Source of the DNA: Acidobacteriota bacterium
Lineage (GTDB): Bacteria > Acidobacteriota > Terriglobia > Terriglobales > Acidobacteriaceae
Direction: 5' to 3'
Assembly (NCBI GenBank): GCA_019510535.1
Contig: JAEKKE010000127.1
Location: forward strand, 1 to 14,918
Length of the DNA stretch: 14,918 nucleotides
The position numbers were made by a program, and so were the translations under genes. Numbering within the stretch: position 1 is the first letter of the stretch; each line of letters begins with the position of its first letter. Positions 1 to 6,235 of this stretch are shown here, piece by piece. The notes beneath the pieces are model-generated. The model did not search any database. It saw only the letters and a list, made by a program, of their open reading frames with translations, and was not told where the DNA came from.

Positions 1-599
1 AGACCATTCCCATTCAGATTGCCCGCACGAACCAGCGTTGAGGTGCCGCTTGCGATGCTTACACTGGAAGCCAGCACCAGGCCGTTCCCGTCCACGTTTT
101 TGAAGAACTCGACGTTACCTTTGCCGTCGCCGACAGCGACGTCGGGGTGGCCGTCGCTGAAGAAATTACCCACAGCTACAGAATTTGCTGTTGCCGTTGT
201 GGTGTATTGCACCCCCGCTTGAAAGGTTCCATTACCGTTGCCGTAGAACACCTCCACCGCGTTGTTCGTAGCTGCCACCAGATCGAGATTGCCGTCACCG
301 TTTAGGTCAGCCACGGCGAGATCGTTAGTAAAAGTGCCCGGTGATGCAACTGTCTGCGGAGCCTGGAAGGTGCCATCGCCGTTTCCGGTCAACATCGTAA
401 ACATAGTCTGAGATTGCGTGCTGCCCACATAGACAATGTCCTGCTTGCCGGCATTGTGGAAGTCCCCGCGAACGACAGCATAAGAGGGCGCGACGGTCCA
501 GGAGTTGATACCGTACATTTCAAAGCTCGGTATGGTTTGAGAGGTTAAGGCAGCGGACGCTCCAAAGAGGAGAACCAAAAGCAGAAGAGGCTGACGCAT
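1..599 (-). CDS. FG-GAP/VCBS repeat secreted protein (partial, C-terminus beyond window)
   Basis: Reading the minus strand from the ATG at 599 gives an uninterrupted frame of 199 codons to the window edge, so the gene is cut at its 3' end. The protein opens with a signal peptide (MRQPLLLLVLLFGASAA, cleavage probably near residues 17-22). It then shows repeated FG-GAP/VCBS units: roughly residues 42-58 (GDF...QDIVYV), 94-110 (VADLNGDGNLDLV), 141-157 (GNFFSDGHPDVAV) and a start of another near 190. The DLNGDGNLD loop is a classic calcium-binding FG-GAP signature, and short TGNGDGTFQ-type turns lie between blades. This is the integrin-like beta-propeller fold of exported bacterial proteins. A GGGAG ribosome binding site lies about 7 bases before the ATG. 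Its ligand is unknown; cell-surface or extracellular binding is inferred. Confidence 0.9.
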   Translation of the reverse strand, partial: MRQPLLLLVLLFGASAALTSQTIPSFEMYGINSWTVAPSYAVVRGDFHNAGKQDIVYVGSTQSQTMFTMLTGNGDGTFQAPQTVASPGTFTNDLAVADLNGDGNLDLVAATNNAVEVFYGNGNGTFQAGVQYTTTATANSVAVGNFFSDGHPDVAVGDGKGNVEFFKNVDGNGLVLASSVSIASGTSTLVRAGNLNGNG

Positions 600-650
600 G
601 GCGAACTCCCAGACTGCATTGCAGTAGAAGAGTTCCCATTCGCAAATGGT
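600..650 (-). promoter_or_regulatory. Structured 5' leader with three inverted repeats overlapping the ribosome binding site
   Basis: Between the M29 peptidase stop (701) and the FG-GAP gene start (599) there are three inverted repeats: CCATT/AATGG with a 4-base loop (636-640/645-649), ACTGCA-T-TGCAGT (613-618/620-625), and GAACTC/GAGTTC (603-608/630-635), the last enclosing the second. Read on the minus strand, the arm at 603-608 includes the GAG of the GGGAG ribosome binding site, so the folded leader could mask it. A regulatory role is inference. Confidence 0.4.
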
Positions 651-700
651 TGCCTCATGTTCAAAGTCGAGTCAAGATTATCGCCACCGCCGAATAAAAG

Positions 701-1756
701 TTACGGCTTAATCAAAAACTCGCCATTCTGCATGATCTGGGTCTCCCCATGTTCATCGCCCAGCCAGATATTGAAGTGCAAGCCAACGACGTCAATATGA
801 GTTGATGACCTCCACGGCGCACCGGTGTGCGCCCCATAAGGGTCGCCGAACGCGATATGGATACCCGGGAACTTTTCGTCCTGCAGAATATTGCCGATCA
901 CCTTCGTGACGCCGACGTTGGTACCAATGGCAAACTCGCCGACGCGGTCGGAGTTACCGTCGGTGTGGGTGTAATCCCAGAAGTCTTCCTCAAGCTGTTT
1001 GTTGTCACAGGCCACGCGGCGGATGCGGTTGCCTTCGATCCAGATCGTAAGCGGGGTATGCTCCAAAATGCCGTAGCGGGCGCACAGAAAGTCGCCCACA
1101 ACGCCGTCCACGACAAAGACGCCGTTGACTTCTCCCGGTGCGGTGAAGCACTCGCCGCCGGGCAGGTTGCCCCACTTTTCCCGGGAGATGATGCCGGAGG
1201 TCTTGAACCACTTGTACTCGGGCGAGAGCGCCACATGCAGGTCAGTTCCAGCCGGGGTCGTGGCGCGGACGTAGGTCGCTTTCCGCACGCGGTCAAGCAC
1301 GGCCTGGGAAAGGGCATCGACCGCCTGATAATCGGCGCGCATGCCCTGGGTCATGATTTCGGGCGTGATGTTCACCATGTGGGCGTGTCGGATTCCCTGG
1401 CGATTCACCACGTCGGTCATCTGCATGCGGCTGCGCAGCTCGTTCGGCTGCACCTCGACGGCGAAGATTGAGACCTGGGAGGTCTCCATGTCGTCCAGAA
1501 CCGCCTGCGGCATGTTCGCCAGCGGCCGCGGCGCAAGTTGTTCTAAAACAAAGCCGTTCCAGATACAACCCACTGCCTCCAGCTCTGCCGCGATGGAGGC
1601 AGCGATGGAAAGACACTTCTCATCGGTGATGAGAGTGACTTTTTCTTCCGGCTGGACGCGCAGGCACGTACGCACTGCGGAGCGGGCGCCGGGCGTGAAC
1701 TCGGCGGGAAACGAGGTGGAGAGAAGCGGGTGCTGCTGTGGGGCCGTCTGAATCAT
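701..1756 (-). CDS. M29-family (thermophilic metalloprotease/AmpS-like) aminopeptidase
   Basis: The 351-residue protein resembles the M29 aminopeptidase family (aminopeptidase T/AmpS), cytosolic dimeric metallo-exopeptidases that remove N-terminal residues from peptides using a two-metal centre. Visible hallmarks lie in the C-terminal half: TDLHVAL (171-177), NLPGGECFTAP (197-207), GEFAIGTN (273-280), HIAFGDPYG (300-308) and STHIDVV (318-324). Candidate metal and catalytic ligands are E202, E274, H300, Y307, H320 and D322; the spacing from H300 to D322 matches the family pattern as I remember it. There is no signal peptide, so a cytoplasmic location is expected. It is somewhat shorter than typical members (about 370-410 residues). 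Only about 48 bases lie between the upstream terminator and the ATG, so its promoter must be in that gap or overlap the terminator. GGAA near the ATG is a modest ribosome binding site. Confidence 0.85.
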   Translation of the reverse strand: MIQTAPQQHPLLSTSFPAEFTPGARSAVRTCLRVQPEEKVTLITDEKCLSIAASIAAELEAVGCIWNGFVLEQLAPRPLANMPQAVLDDMETSQVSIFAVEVQPNELRSRMQMTDVVNRQGIRHAHMVNITPEIMTQGMRADYQAVDALSQAVLDRVRKATYVRATTPAGTDLHVALSPEYKWFKTSGIISREKWGNLPGGECFTAPGEVNGVFVVDGVVGDFLCARYGILEHTPLTIWIEGNRIRRVACDNKQLEEDFWDYTHTDGNSDRVGEFAIGTNVGVTKVIGNILQDEKFPGIHIAFGDPYGAHTGAPWRSSTHIDVVGLHFNIWLGDEHGETQIMQNGEFLIKP

Positions 1757-1804
1757 GGCGTCATTCCAAGCTTAAGGCATTGTGAACGACATTGCTGGCA
1801 GATG

Positions 1805-1837
1805 AAAAGAAGAACCCCGGCCGAAGCCAGGGTTCTT
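1805..1837 (-). terminator. Intrinsic terminator with UUCG tetraloop after the aminotransferase gene
   Basis: On the minus strand a 12-base-pair stem (plus coordinates 1826-1837 and 1810-1821, with a single T-G wobble) is closed by a C(TTCG)G tetraloop at 1822-1825. It is followed by CTTTT at 1805-1809. It starts 23 bases after the aminotransferase stop, which is the expected place for a Rho-independent terminator. On the plus strand the same hairpin ends in TTTTCC, so weak bidirectional action is possible, but no plus-strand gene lies upstream. Confidence 0.88.
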
Positions 1838-1859
1838 TTCCGGGTTTGGGACGCCAGGA

Positions 1860-3113
1860 TCAGGCGCGGTGCAGTTCGCTCGGAATGTAAAGCTCCGAGT
1901 GCAGCGAGGCATTGGCGGCTCCCGGGGGAACATCCATGCACTTGACGAAGGCGGTCTGGAACTTCTCCATCTCCTCCTTGGTGCCGACGGTAACGCGGAC
2001 GTGGGTCGGCATCGCGGTCCAGGTACGACCGATCGCGATCTTCTCCTGCATCATGAGCTGTTGGAAGTCCTTGCCAGGACGCTTGACGTCGACCATGAAC
2101 ATGTTGGCCTGGGAACCGGGAACGATCTTATATCCCTTCTTGTCCAGGAATTCCAGCGTGGCTTCACGGATGTCGGTGTTGATCTTGCGGCGCAGCGGAA
2201 CCAGCTCAGGATCGCGCAGACTGGCGCCGGCAGCGGCAGCAGAGAGCAGCGAGACGGAGGCGGTGTTGCGCAGGCTGACGCTGCCGCTCAGGGTCTCGAA
2301 CTTCTCCAGCAGATCCGGACGGGCGATGGCGAAACCAGCGCGCACACCGGCCATGCCGTAGATCTTAGAGAAGGTGCGCAGAACGATAACGTCCTTGTCC
2401 GCGGCAACCTGATCGATGATCGACTCATGGGTGGAGAAGTGGTGGTAGGCCTCGTCGACGATCACAACCGAGCCCTTGGGCTTGTTGTTGATCAGCCAGA
2501 TGATGTCTTCCTTCGGCGTCATCGTGCCGGTCGGGTTGTTCGGGTTGACGATATAGAAGGCGCCGGCATTCGGATCGGCGGCCAGCATGGCTTTTACGTC
2601 GTGCTCGTACTTGGCGTTGAGCGGAACCTGCTTCAGCGGAGCCTTTACCTTCATGGCAGCGCGCGAGCCCTGCTCATAGGAAGGATCCGCGGTGACCAGG
2701 CCCTTGCCGGGGCCGATGTTGGACATCAGCGCCATATCCAGAGGGCCGCCGGAACCAGGATAGAGCTGGACATAGCCTTTCTTCAGACCGAACTGCTCGG
2801 AGAGAGTCTTCACAACTCCGGGGCCAACGCCGTACTTGTCATAACGGCCGCCCGTGGGACCTGCCTGCGCGATAGAGGCGAGAGCCGAAGGAGCCGGTCC
2901 AAGCGGGTTCTCGTTCGAGGAGATCACGATGACGTCCTTATCCATCATCGGACGCTCGCCCATACCGCGACGACCGGCAGTCTGGCCAGCTGCCTGCGCG
3001 AATGCGGTCTGCGAGAAGTTAGGAAGCGTGGCTGCGGCCGCAGCGCCAGCGCCGAATAGACGCATGAAGTTGCGGCGGGAGACTGCGGGATTAACGTCGA
3101 AGATTGAGCTCAT
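1860..3113 (-). CDS. Tat-signal-bearing class I/II PLP aminotransferase, histidinol-phosphate-aminotransferase-like
   Basis: This is a fold-type I PLP aminotransferase of 417 residues. Its motifs in order are SSNENPLGP (65-73), YPGSGGPLD (118-126), NPNNPTG (190-196), VIVDEAYHHF (217-226), and RTFSKIYGMAGVRAGF (246-261), with K250 as the Schiff-base lysine, D220 and Y223 as cofactor contacts, and R373 in RVTVG as the likely substrate-carboxylate arginine. The layout is that of HisC and related enzymes. The N-terminus reads VSRRNFMRLFGAGAAAAA (11-28), a twin-arginine signal followed by a hydrophobic stretch and AFAQ, so export to the periplasm or membrane is predicted. I chose the ATG at 3113, not the in-frame ATG at 3236: GAGGGA lies about 7 bases before 3113, the signal peptide then sits correctly, and the 41-residue extension looks non-coding. 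Its substrate cannot be read from the sequence; a true histidine-pathway role would conflict with export. Confidence 0.88.
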   Translation of the reverse strand: MSSIFDVNPAVSRRNFMRLFGAGAAAAATLPNFSQTAFAQAAGQTAGRRGMGERPMMDKDVIVISSNENPLGPAPSALASIAQAGPTGGRYDKYGVGPGVVKTLSEQFGLKKGYVQLYPGSGGPLDMALMSNIGPGKGLVTADPSYEQGSRAAMKVKAPLKQVPLNAKYEHDVKAMLAADPNAGAFYIVNPNNPTGTMTPKEDIIWLINNKPKGSVVIVDEAYHHFSTHESIIDQVAADKDVIVLRTFSKIYGMAGVRAGFAIARPDLLEKFETLSGSVSLRNTASVSLLSAAAAGASLRDPELVPLRRKINTDIREATLEFLDKKGYKIVPGSQANMFMVDVKRPGKDFQQLMMQEKIAIGRTWTAMPTHVRVTVGTKEEMEKFQTAFVKCMDVPPGAANASLHSELYIPSELHRA

Positions 3114-3246
3114 GGGTATTTCCCTCACAAAAAACTGCAGGTTGAATACAGCGACACGACGGCGACTACAAGGAAGATTGCGAATACACGTCGGCGATAG
3201 CTTCGCCGGAGACTGCAAAAACTTGCCACAACCCAAACGGGAACAA

Positions 3247-3307
3247 AAATGTACGGAAACGTTAAGCAGCAGAGTACAGAAACTGCTCGTCTGAAGATAA
3301 ATGTACG
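3247..3307. repeat. Direct repeat AAATGTACG (two copies, 52 bases apart)
   Basis: AAATGTACG occurs at 3247-3255 and again at 3299-3307, upstream of the aminotransferase gene (start 3113). On the minus strand both copies read CGTACATTT followed by T-rich sequence. It could be a pair of regulator half-sites, but nine bases in an AT-richer spacer could also be chance. I saw no convincing -35/-10 pair in the 3114-3300 stretch. Confidence 0.25.
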
Positions 3308-3314
3308 CCGGATT

Positions 3315-3348
3315 AAATTTTCTGGAAAGAGGAGTGAACAGAAAATTT
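3315..3348. promoter_or_regulatory. Perfect 10-bp AT-rich inverted repeat between the GCS2 and aminotransferase genes
   Basis: AAATTTTCTG (3315-3324) is repeated exactly in reverse complement as CAGAAAATTT (3339-3348), with a 14-base spacer. It begins 17 bases after the stop of the carboxylate-amine ligase gene and lies about 200 bases before the aminotransferase start. The arms are strikingly AT-rich for this genome and no T-tract follows the stem on the minus strand. It may be a weak terminator of the upstream operon, or an operator or regulator-binding palindrome for the aminotransferase gene. The repeat itself is certain; its function is not. Confidence 0.5.
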
Positions 3349-3364
3349 GATTGTCATTAATTTG

Positions 3365-4468
3365 TTACAAACCGGCCCTGGTCTCTTCTGCCATGTAATC
3401 GACGACCGCCCGGAGGCTTCCGGTCTGCCGAAAGACGGCAAGCTGCCGGTCGGCGCCGGAACCCCGTTCAAGAATGTTGTGGAGCTCCTCGACCGCAGCT
3501 CGCGAGCCTAATTCGTCCAGAACGTCATCGACAAAGGCGAGGTATTCGCGGATCAGATCCCGCTCCGGCACCTCGGCCTCTTTCCCGAAGTCGATCAGTT
3601 TTCCGTCAAGGCCGTATCGCACGGCGCGGAACTTGTTTTCCATCAGCAGCGCGCGGCTGTACTGGCGGAAGTCCACGTTGGCTTCATGCAGTTTGTAGAG
3701 TTTGGCGGCCGTGGCCTGGATCAACGCGGCGATGGCAATCGACTCTTCCGCGCGCAGCGGAATGTCGCAGATGCGTACTTCGACGGTATTGAAGAAGGGA
3801 TGCGGACGGATGTCCCACCAGATCTTCTTGGCGTTGTCGATGGTGTTGGTCTTGATCAGCAGGTTGACGTAGTTCTCGAACTCCGAGTAACTCGCGAAAG
3901 TGTCAGGAAGGTTGGTCCGCGGAAAGTTTTCGAAGACCTTGGCGCGATAGCTCTTGTAGCCCGTCTCCATCCCCAGCCAGAACGGGGAGTTTGTACTCAG
4001 CGCCAGAATGTGCGGCAGAAAATACCGCATCGAGTTCATGATGCGAATCGCCGCCTCACGGTCTTCGATACCAACATGGACGTGCAGGCCGAAGATGAGA
4101 TTGGCTCGGGCAACAAGCTGCAGGTCCTCTACGACGCGTTTATAGCGGTCGTCCGGATAGATCTCCTGCACGCGCCAGTCCGCGAAGGGATGTGTTGCGC
4201 CGGCAACCAGCAGCAGGCCGTGTTCTTCGGCCAGCCGGACCATATTGCGCCGCAGATCGTAAAGGTCGTCGCGGGCCGCTTCAATATTGCGGCATACGCG
4301 CGTGCCTACCTCGACGACAGACTGATGCATCTCCGCCTTCACACGCTCTTCCAGCCGTAGCCTGCCTTTGGCCAGCATCTCAGTGGCGATATGCGAGCGG
4401 AGATCCCGGCTTTCAGGGTCGACGGTCTGGTACTCCTCTTCAATGCCGAGCGTGAACGATGGGCGCAT
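3365..4468 (-). CDS. Carboxylate-amine ligase, YbdK/GCS2 (glutamate-cysteine ligase type 2) family
   Basis: The 367-residue protein matches the YbdK/GCS2 family in length and motifs. These ATP-dependent ligases activate a carboxylate as acyl phosphate and join it to an amine; E. coli YbdK is known for weak gamma-glutamyl-cysteine synthetase activity. Visible signatures are LGIEEEYQ (7-14, acidic metal-binding start), GLHVHVG (127-133), WWDIRPHPFFNTVEVRICD (217-235) and ENKFRAVRYGLDG (277-289). The start at 4468 fits the family's usual MRPSFTLGIEEE beginning. However, I see no good ribosome binding site before it (the 34-base gap ends in TTCATCTCACC), so it may depend on translation of the upstream gene. 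It is the last gene of a probable three-gene operon with the DUF6572-like and ATP-grasp genes. The true substrates are unknown; glutathione synthesis is not established by the sequence. Confidence 0.9.
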   Translation of the reverse strand: MRPSFTLGIEEEYQTVDPESRDLRSHIATEMLAKGRLRLEERVKAEMHQSVVEVGTRVCRNIEAARDDLYDLRRNMVRLAEEHGLLLVAGATHPFADWRVQEIYPDDRYKRVVEDLQLVARANLIFGLHVHVGIEDREAAIRIMNSMRYFLPHILALSTNSPFWLGMETGYKSYRAKVFENFPRTNLPDTFASYSEFENYVNLLIKTNTIDNAKKIWWDIRPHPFFNTVEVRICDIPLRAEESIAIAALIQATAAKLYKLHEANVDFRQYSRALLMENKFRAVRYGLDGKLIDFGKEAEVPERDLIREYLAFVDDVLDELGSRAAVEELHNILERGSGADRQLAVFRQTGSLRAVVDYMAEETRAGL

Positions 4469-4502
4469 GGTGAGATGAAGGTATCAGGCCCCCGGCAGCT
4501 TG

Positions 4503-4832
4503 TCAGGCATCGGCTTGCGTGGCGATGTTCCAGGTGAGTTTGTATCCGCCTTCTTCAATCGTCTTCTTCGCGGCGTCCAGGAACTGCAGCCCCAACTCGC
4601 TGGGAGCGAACTGGAACTGGATGTCGATCTCCAGTGGCAACCGGACCGACGCCGGATAGAGCTCCTCCATCTGGCCGCCTTCGATGAAGCCGAGATAGGC
4701 GTTCAGTTTGTCCTCCAGCACCTGCACATGATCGAAGTCCACCTCCCAGTCCCAGTGGTCCTGGATGGTGAGCACGTAGGCTCCGTCGCTGGTGACGGAG
4801 ACCTGATCTACCTTGTTGGGTTCATCAACCAT
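4503..4832 (-). CDS. Small acidic protein, DUF6572-like
   Basis: This 109-residue acidic cytoplasmic protein has no signal peptide or membrane segment. It begins MVDEPNKVDQ and contains the pattern VLTIQDHWDWE (20-30) followed by LEDKLNAYLGFIEGG (39-53), which I recall as characteristic of the DUF6572 family of small uncharacterised bacterial proteins; the assignment is from memory. The rest alternates predicted strands and helices (IDIQFQF, then LGLQFLDAAKKTIEEGGY). It lies 38 bases after the ATP-grasp gene and 34 bases before the GCS2-type ligase, all on one strand, so it is very likely co-transcribed and may be an accessory subunit or adaptor of the two ligases. The start at 4832 is the only sensible one: an ATG four bases earlier runs into a stop. 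The ribosome binding site (GTAGAG) is weak. Confidence 0.75.
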   Translation of the reverse strand: MVDEPNKVDQVSVTSDGAYVLTIQDHWDWEVDFDHVQVLEDKLNAYLGFIEGGQMEELYPASVRLPLEIDIQFQFAPSELGLQFLDAAKKTIEEGGYKLTWNIATQADA

Positions 4833-4870
4833 ACATGTACTCTACGCCGGGGCGCTGGGCCCGCATCCCG

Positions 4871-5887
4871 CTACTTTTTCTTCGGCGTTTTCGGAGGCTT
4901 TGGAGCTTTCGGAGTCTTCGGCGACTTCTTTGAAGACTTCTTCGCCGGCTTTTCCTCCGAAGCGCCCAGAAGGGCGGACCACTTCAGCTCAGGAGGTTTG
5001 CCGCTCAGCTTGCTCCGTGCGATCGCCAGGTCGGCGACGGCATTCACCACCCAGTCAAAATTCGCTTTGCCGACGGAGTGCAGATCAGCATCGGGCGCTG
5101 GATTCATGAAATCGATCGCGTAAGGAACGCCATTCTCACAGGCGAACTCCACCGTATTCAGGTCGTAACCGAGCGCCTGGCAGAGGGTGAGGGCGTCTTT
5201 CTCGACGCGCTTCAGCAGGGTCTTTGCCGGTGCCGGGCCGTCGTGCACATAGCGCTCATGGTACGGCCGCCGTGGATCGTACTGCATGATGCGCACCTTC
5301 TTCTGGCCAACGACGTAGCAGCGGAAGTACTCCGTGAAGTTCACGGCCGCCTGCAGCACCATGCACAGATCGCGGGTCTGGTCGTACGCGTGGAAGAACT
5401 CTTCCGCGTTATGGACATGGTAGACATCGCGCCAACCGCCGCCATCATGCGGCTTTAGAAAGGCAGGAAAGCCGACGTAGCTGAAGATGGTGTCCCAGTC
5501 GAGCGGATACTGCAGGTTGCGCATGGAGCGCTCCGTGGTGTTTGGAGGCAGTTGCTTGGAGGGCAGAAGCACCGTGCGCGGAACCGCAACCCCCGCCCGG
5601 GAGGCCAGGGCATAGTTGAAGAACTTGTCGTCCGCCGACCACCAAAAGGGATTATTGATGATCTGCGTTCCGCGGAGAGCGGCGTTCTTCAGGAAGCTGC
5701 GATAGAAGGGAATGTCATGCGAGATGCGGTCGACGATGACATCGTAGCCCGATGCCGCGTCCATCTCAACACCGCCAACCTGCACAAACTCTGCCCGGAT
5801 GCCGTCGAGCCCGCGCGCATTGATGTTTTCCACCAGGGCGCCGGGGAAGGTGTTTTCCATGCCAAAGAGAACGCCGATCGTCTTCAC
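4871..5887 (-). CDS. ATP-grasp (RimK/glutathione-synthetase-type) ligase with Lys/Pro-rich C-terminal tail
   Basis: This is a 338-residue ATP-grasp protein. Key features are DRISHD (53-58), a NNP..W..ADDK segment (78-88), PAFLKPHDGGGWRDV (141-155) with K145 and the glycine-rich nucleotide loop, a VLQ...YFRCYVVG strand pair (177-194), and VEFACENGVPYAIDFMNPAPD (246-266), where E247, D259 and N262 are the likely Mg-ATP ligands. ATP-grasp enzymes form amide or peptide bonds through acyl phosphates. Translation starts at a GTG (5887); GGAGG lies 11 bases upstream. The last 25 or so residues (from about 314) consist almost only of K, P, S, T and A with SPK and TPK units, resembling histone-H1-like tails; this part is outside the catalytic domain. 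It heads the probable operon with the DUF6572-like protein and the GCS2-type ligase, so the two ligases plausibly act in sequence on one product. Substrate unknown. Confidence 0.87.
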   Translation of the reverse strand: MKTIGVLFGMENTFPGALVENINARGLDGIRAEFVQVGGVEMDAASGYDVIVDRISHDIPFYRSFLKNAALRGTQIINNPFWWSADDKFFNYALASRAGVAVPRTVLLPSKQLPPNTTERSMRNLQYPLDWDTIFSYVGFPAFLKPHDGGGWRDVYHVHNAEEFFHAYDQTRDLCMVLQAAVNFTEYFRCYVVGQKKVRIMQYDPRRPYHERYVHDGPAPAKTLLKRVEKDALTLCQALGYDLNTVEFACENGVPYAIDFMNPAPDADLHSVGKANFDWVVNAVADLAIARSKLSGKPPELKWSALLGASEEKPAKKSSKKSPKTPKAPKPPKTPKKK

Positions 5888-6235
5888 AGTAGGGGGAGCC
5901 TCCGTTCACTTCAGGCTAGTGTAGTGCGGGTATATGAAAGAAGTGTCGGGGAGAACCACGAAAGTTCCTCCCTGACGGCTTCTGGTTAAGAAGCCGCGCA
6001 CCAAGCTTGTGTAAGGAATCAAGCGAGACGGAACTTTTCATGGTGTGTTGACGGATGCATCGCCTTTGATGCTGGTCTATGCAGTGTGTCCCGTGTTTCG
6101 GCATAACGATAAGCTCCGATGCCTCTGTTTGCACAACCTCCGCAACAGTTGCGTGCATCCTACGGAACAGCCACTGTGTCGCGTTCCGCACACGCGATCG
6201 TTTTGACGCAGTCCTGAAACCTTGACCGAGAGTCC
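5888..6235. other. Divergent intergenic region between the ATP-grasp operon and the exporter operon
   Basis: These 348 bases contain no convincing gene; the only sizeable frame (6191-5916, minus) has no family features and no ribosome binding site that I can see. It must hold promoters for both divergent operons, but I found no clear -35/-10 pair on either strand. It contains two adjacent hairpins near the ATP-grasp start (listed separately) and an 8-base palindrome GATGCATC at 6054-6061. Confidence 0.6.
5949..5996. repeat. Two adjacent hairpins in the divergent intergenic region
   Basis: The first hairpin pairs GGGAGAAC (5949-5956) with GTTCCTCCC (5964-5972), an 8-bp stem with one bulged C and a 7-base loop. 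Three bases later CGGCTTCT (5976-5983) pairs perfectly with AGAAGCCG (5989-5996) across a 5-base loop. Neither is followed by a T-tract on either strand, so they are not standard terminators. They lie about 60-110 bases before the GTG of the ATP-grasp gene and could be leader RNA structure or protein-binding sites. Confidence 0.4.

Noticed and set aside
19..222. 67-codon frame on the plus strand at the left edge
   Set aside because: Antisense to the FG-GAP/VCBS repeat gene, whose repeat motifs are clear on the minus strand.
827..1471. 214-codon open frame on the plus strand
   Set aside because: Antisense to the M29 aminopeptidase, which carries the full set of expected metal ligands.
1869..3059. 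396-codon open frame on the plus strand
   Set aside because: It is exactly antisense to the PLP aminotransferase, whose active-site motifs are intact; the translation is Arg/Gly/Leu/Asp-rich with no family features. Long antisense frames are expected from GC-rich codon use.
3114..3236. N-terminal extension of the aminotransferase to an upstream ATG at 3236
   Set aside because: The extension would bury the twin-arginine signal 50 residues in, while the ATG at 3113 has a good ribosome binding site.
5916..6191. 91-codon frame on the minus strand in the divergent gap
   Set aside because: Composition is not protein-like, it has no family features, and it covers the region where promoters and hairpins of the two operons must lie.
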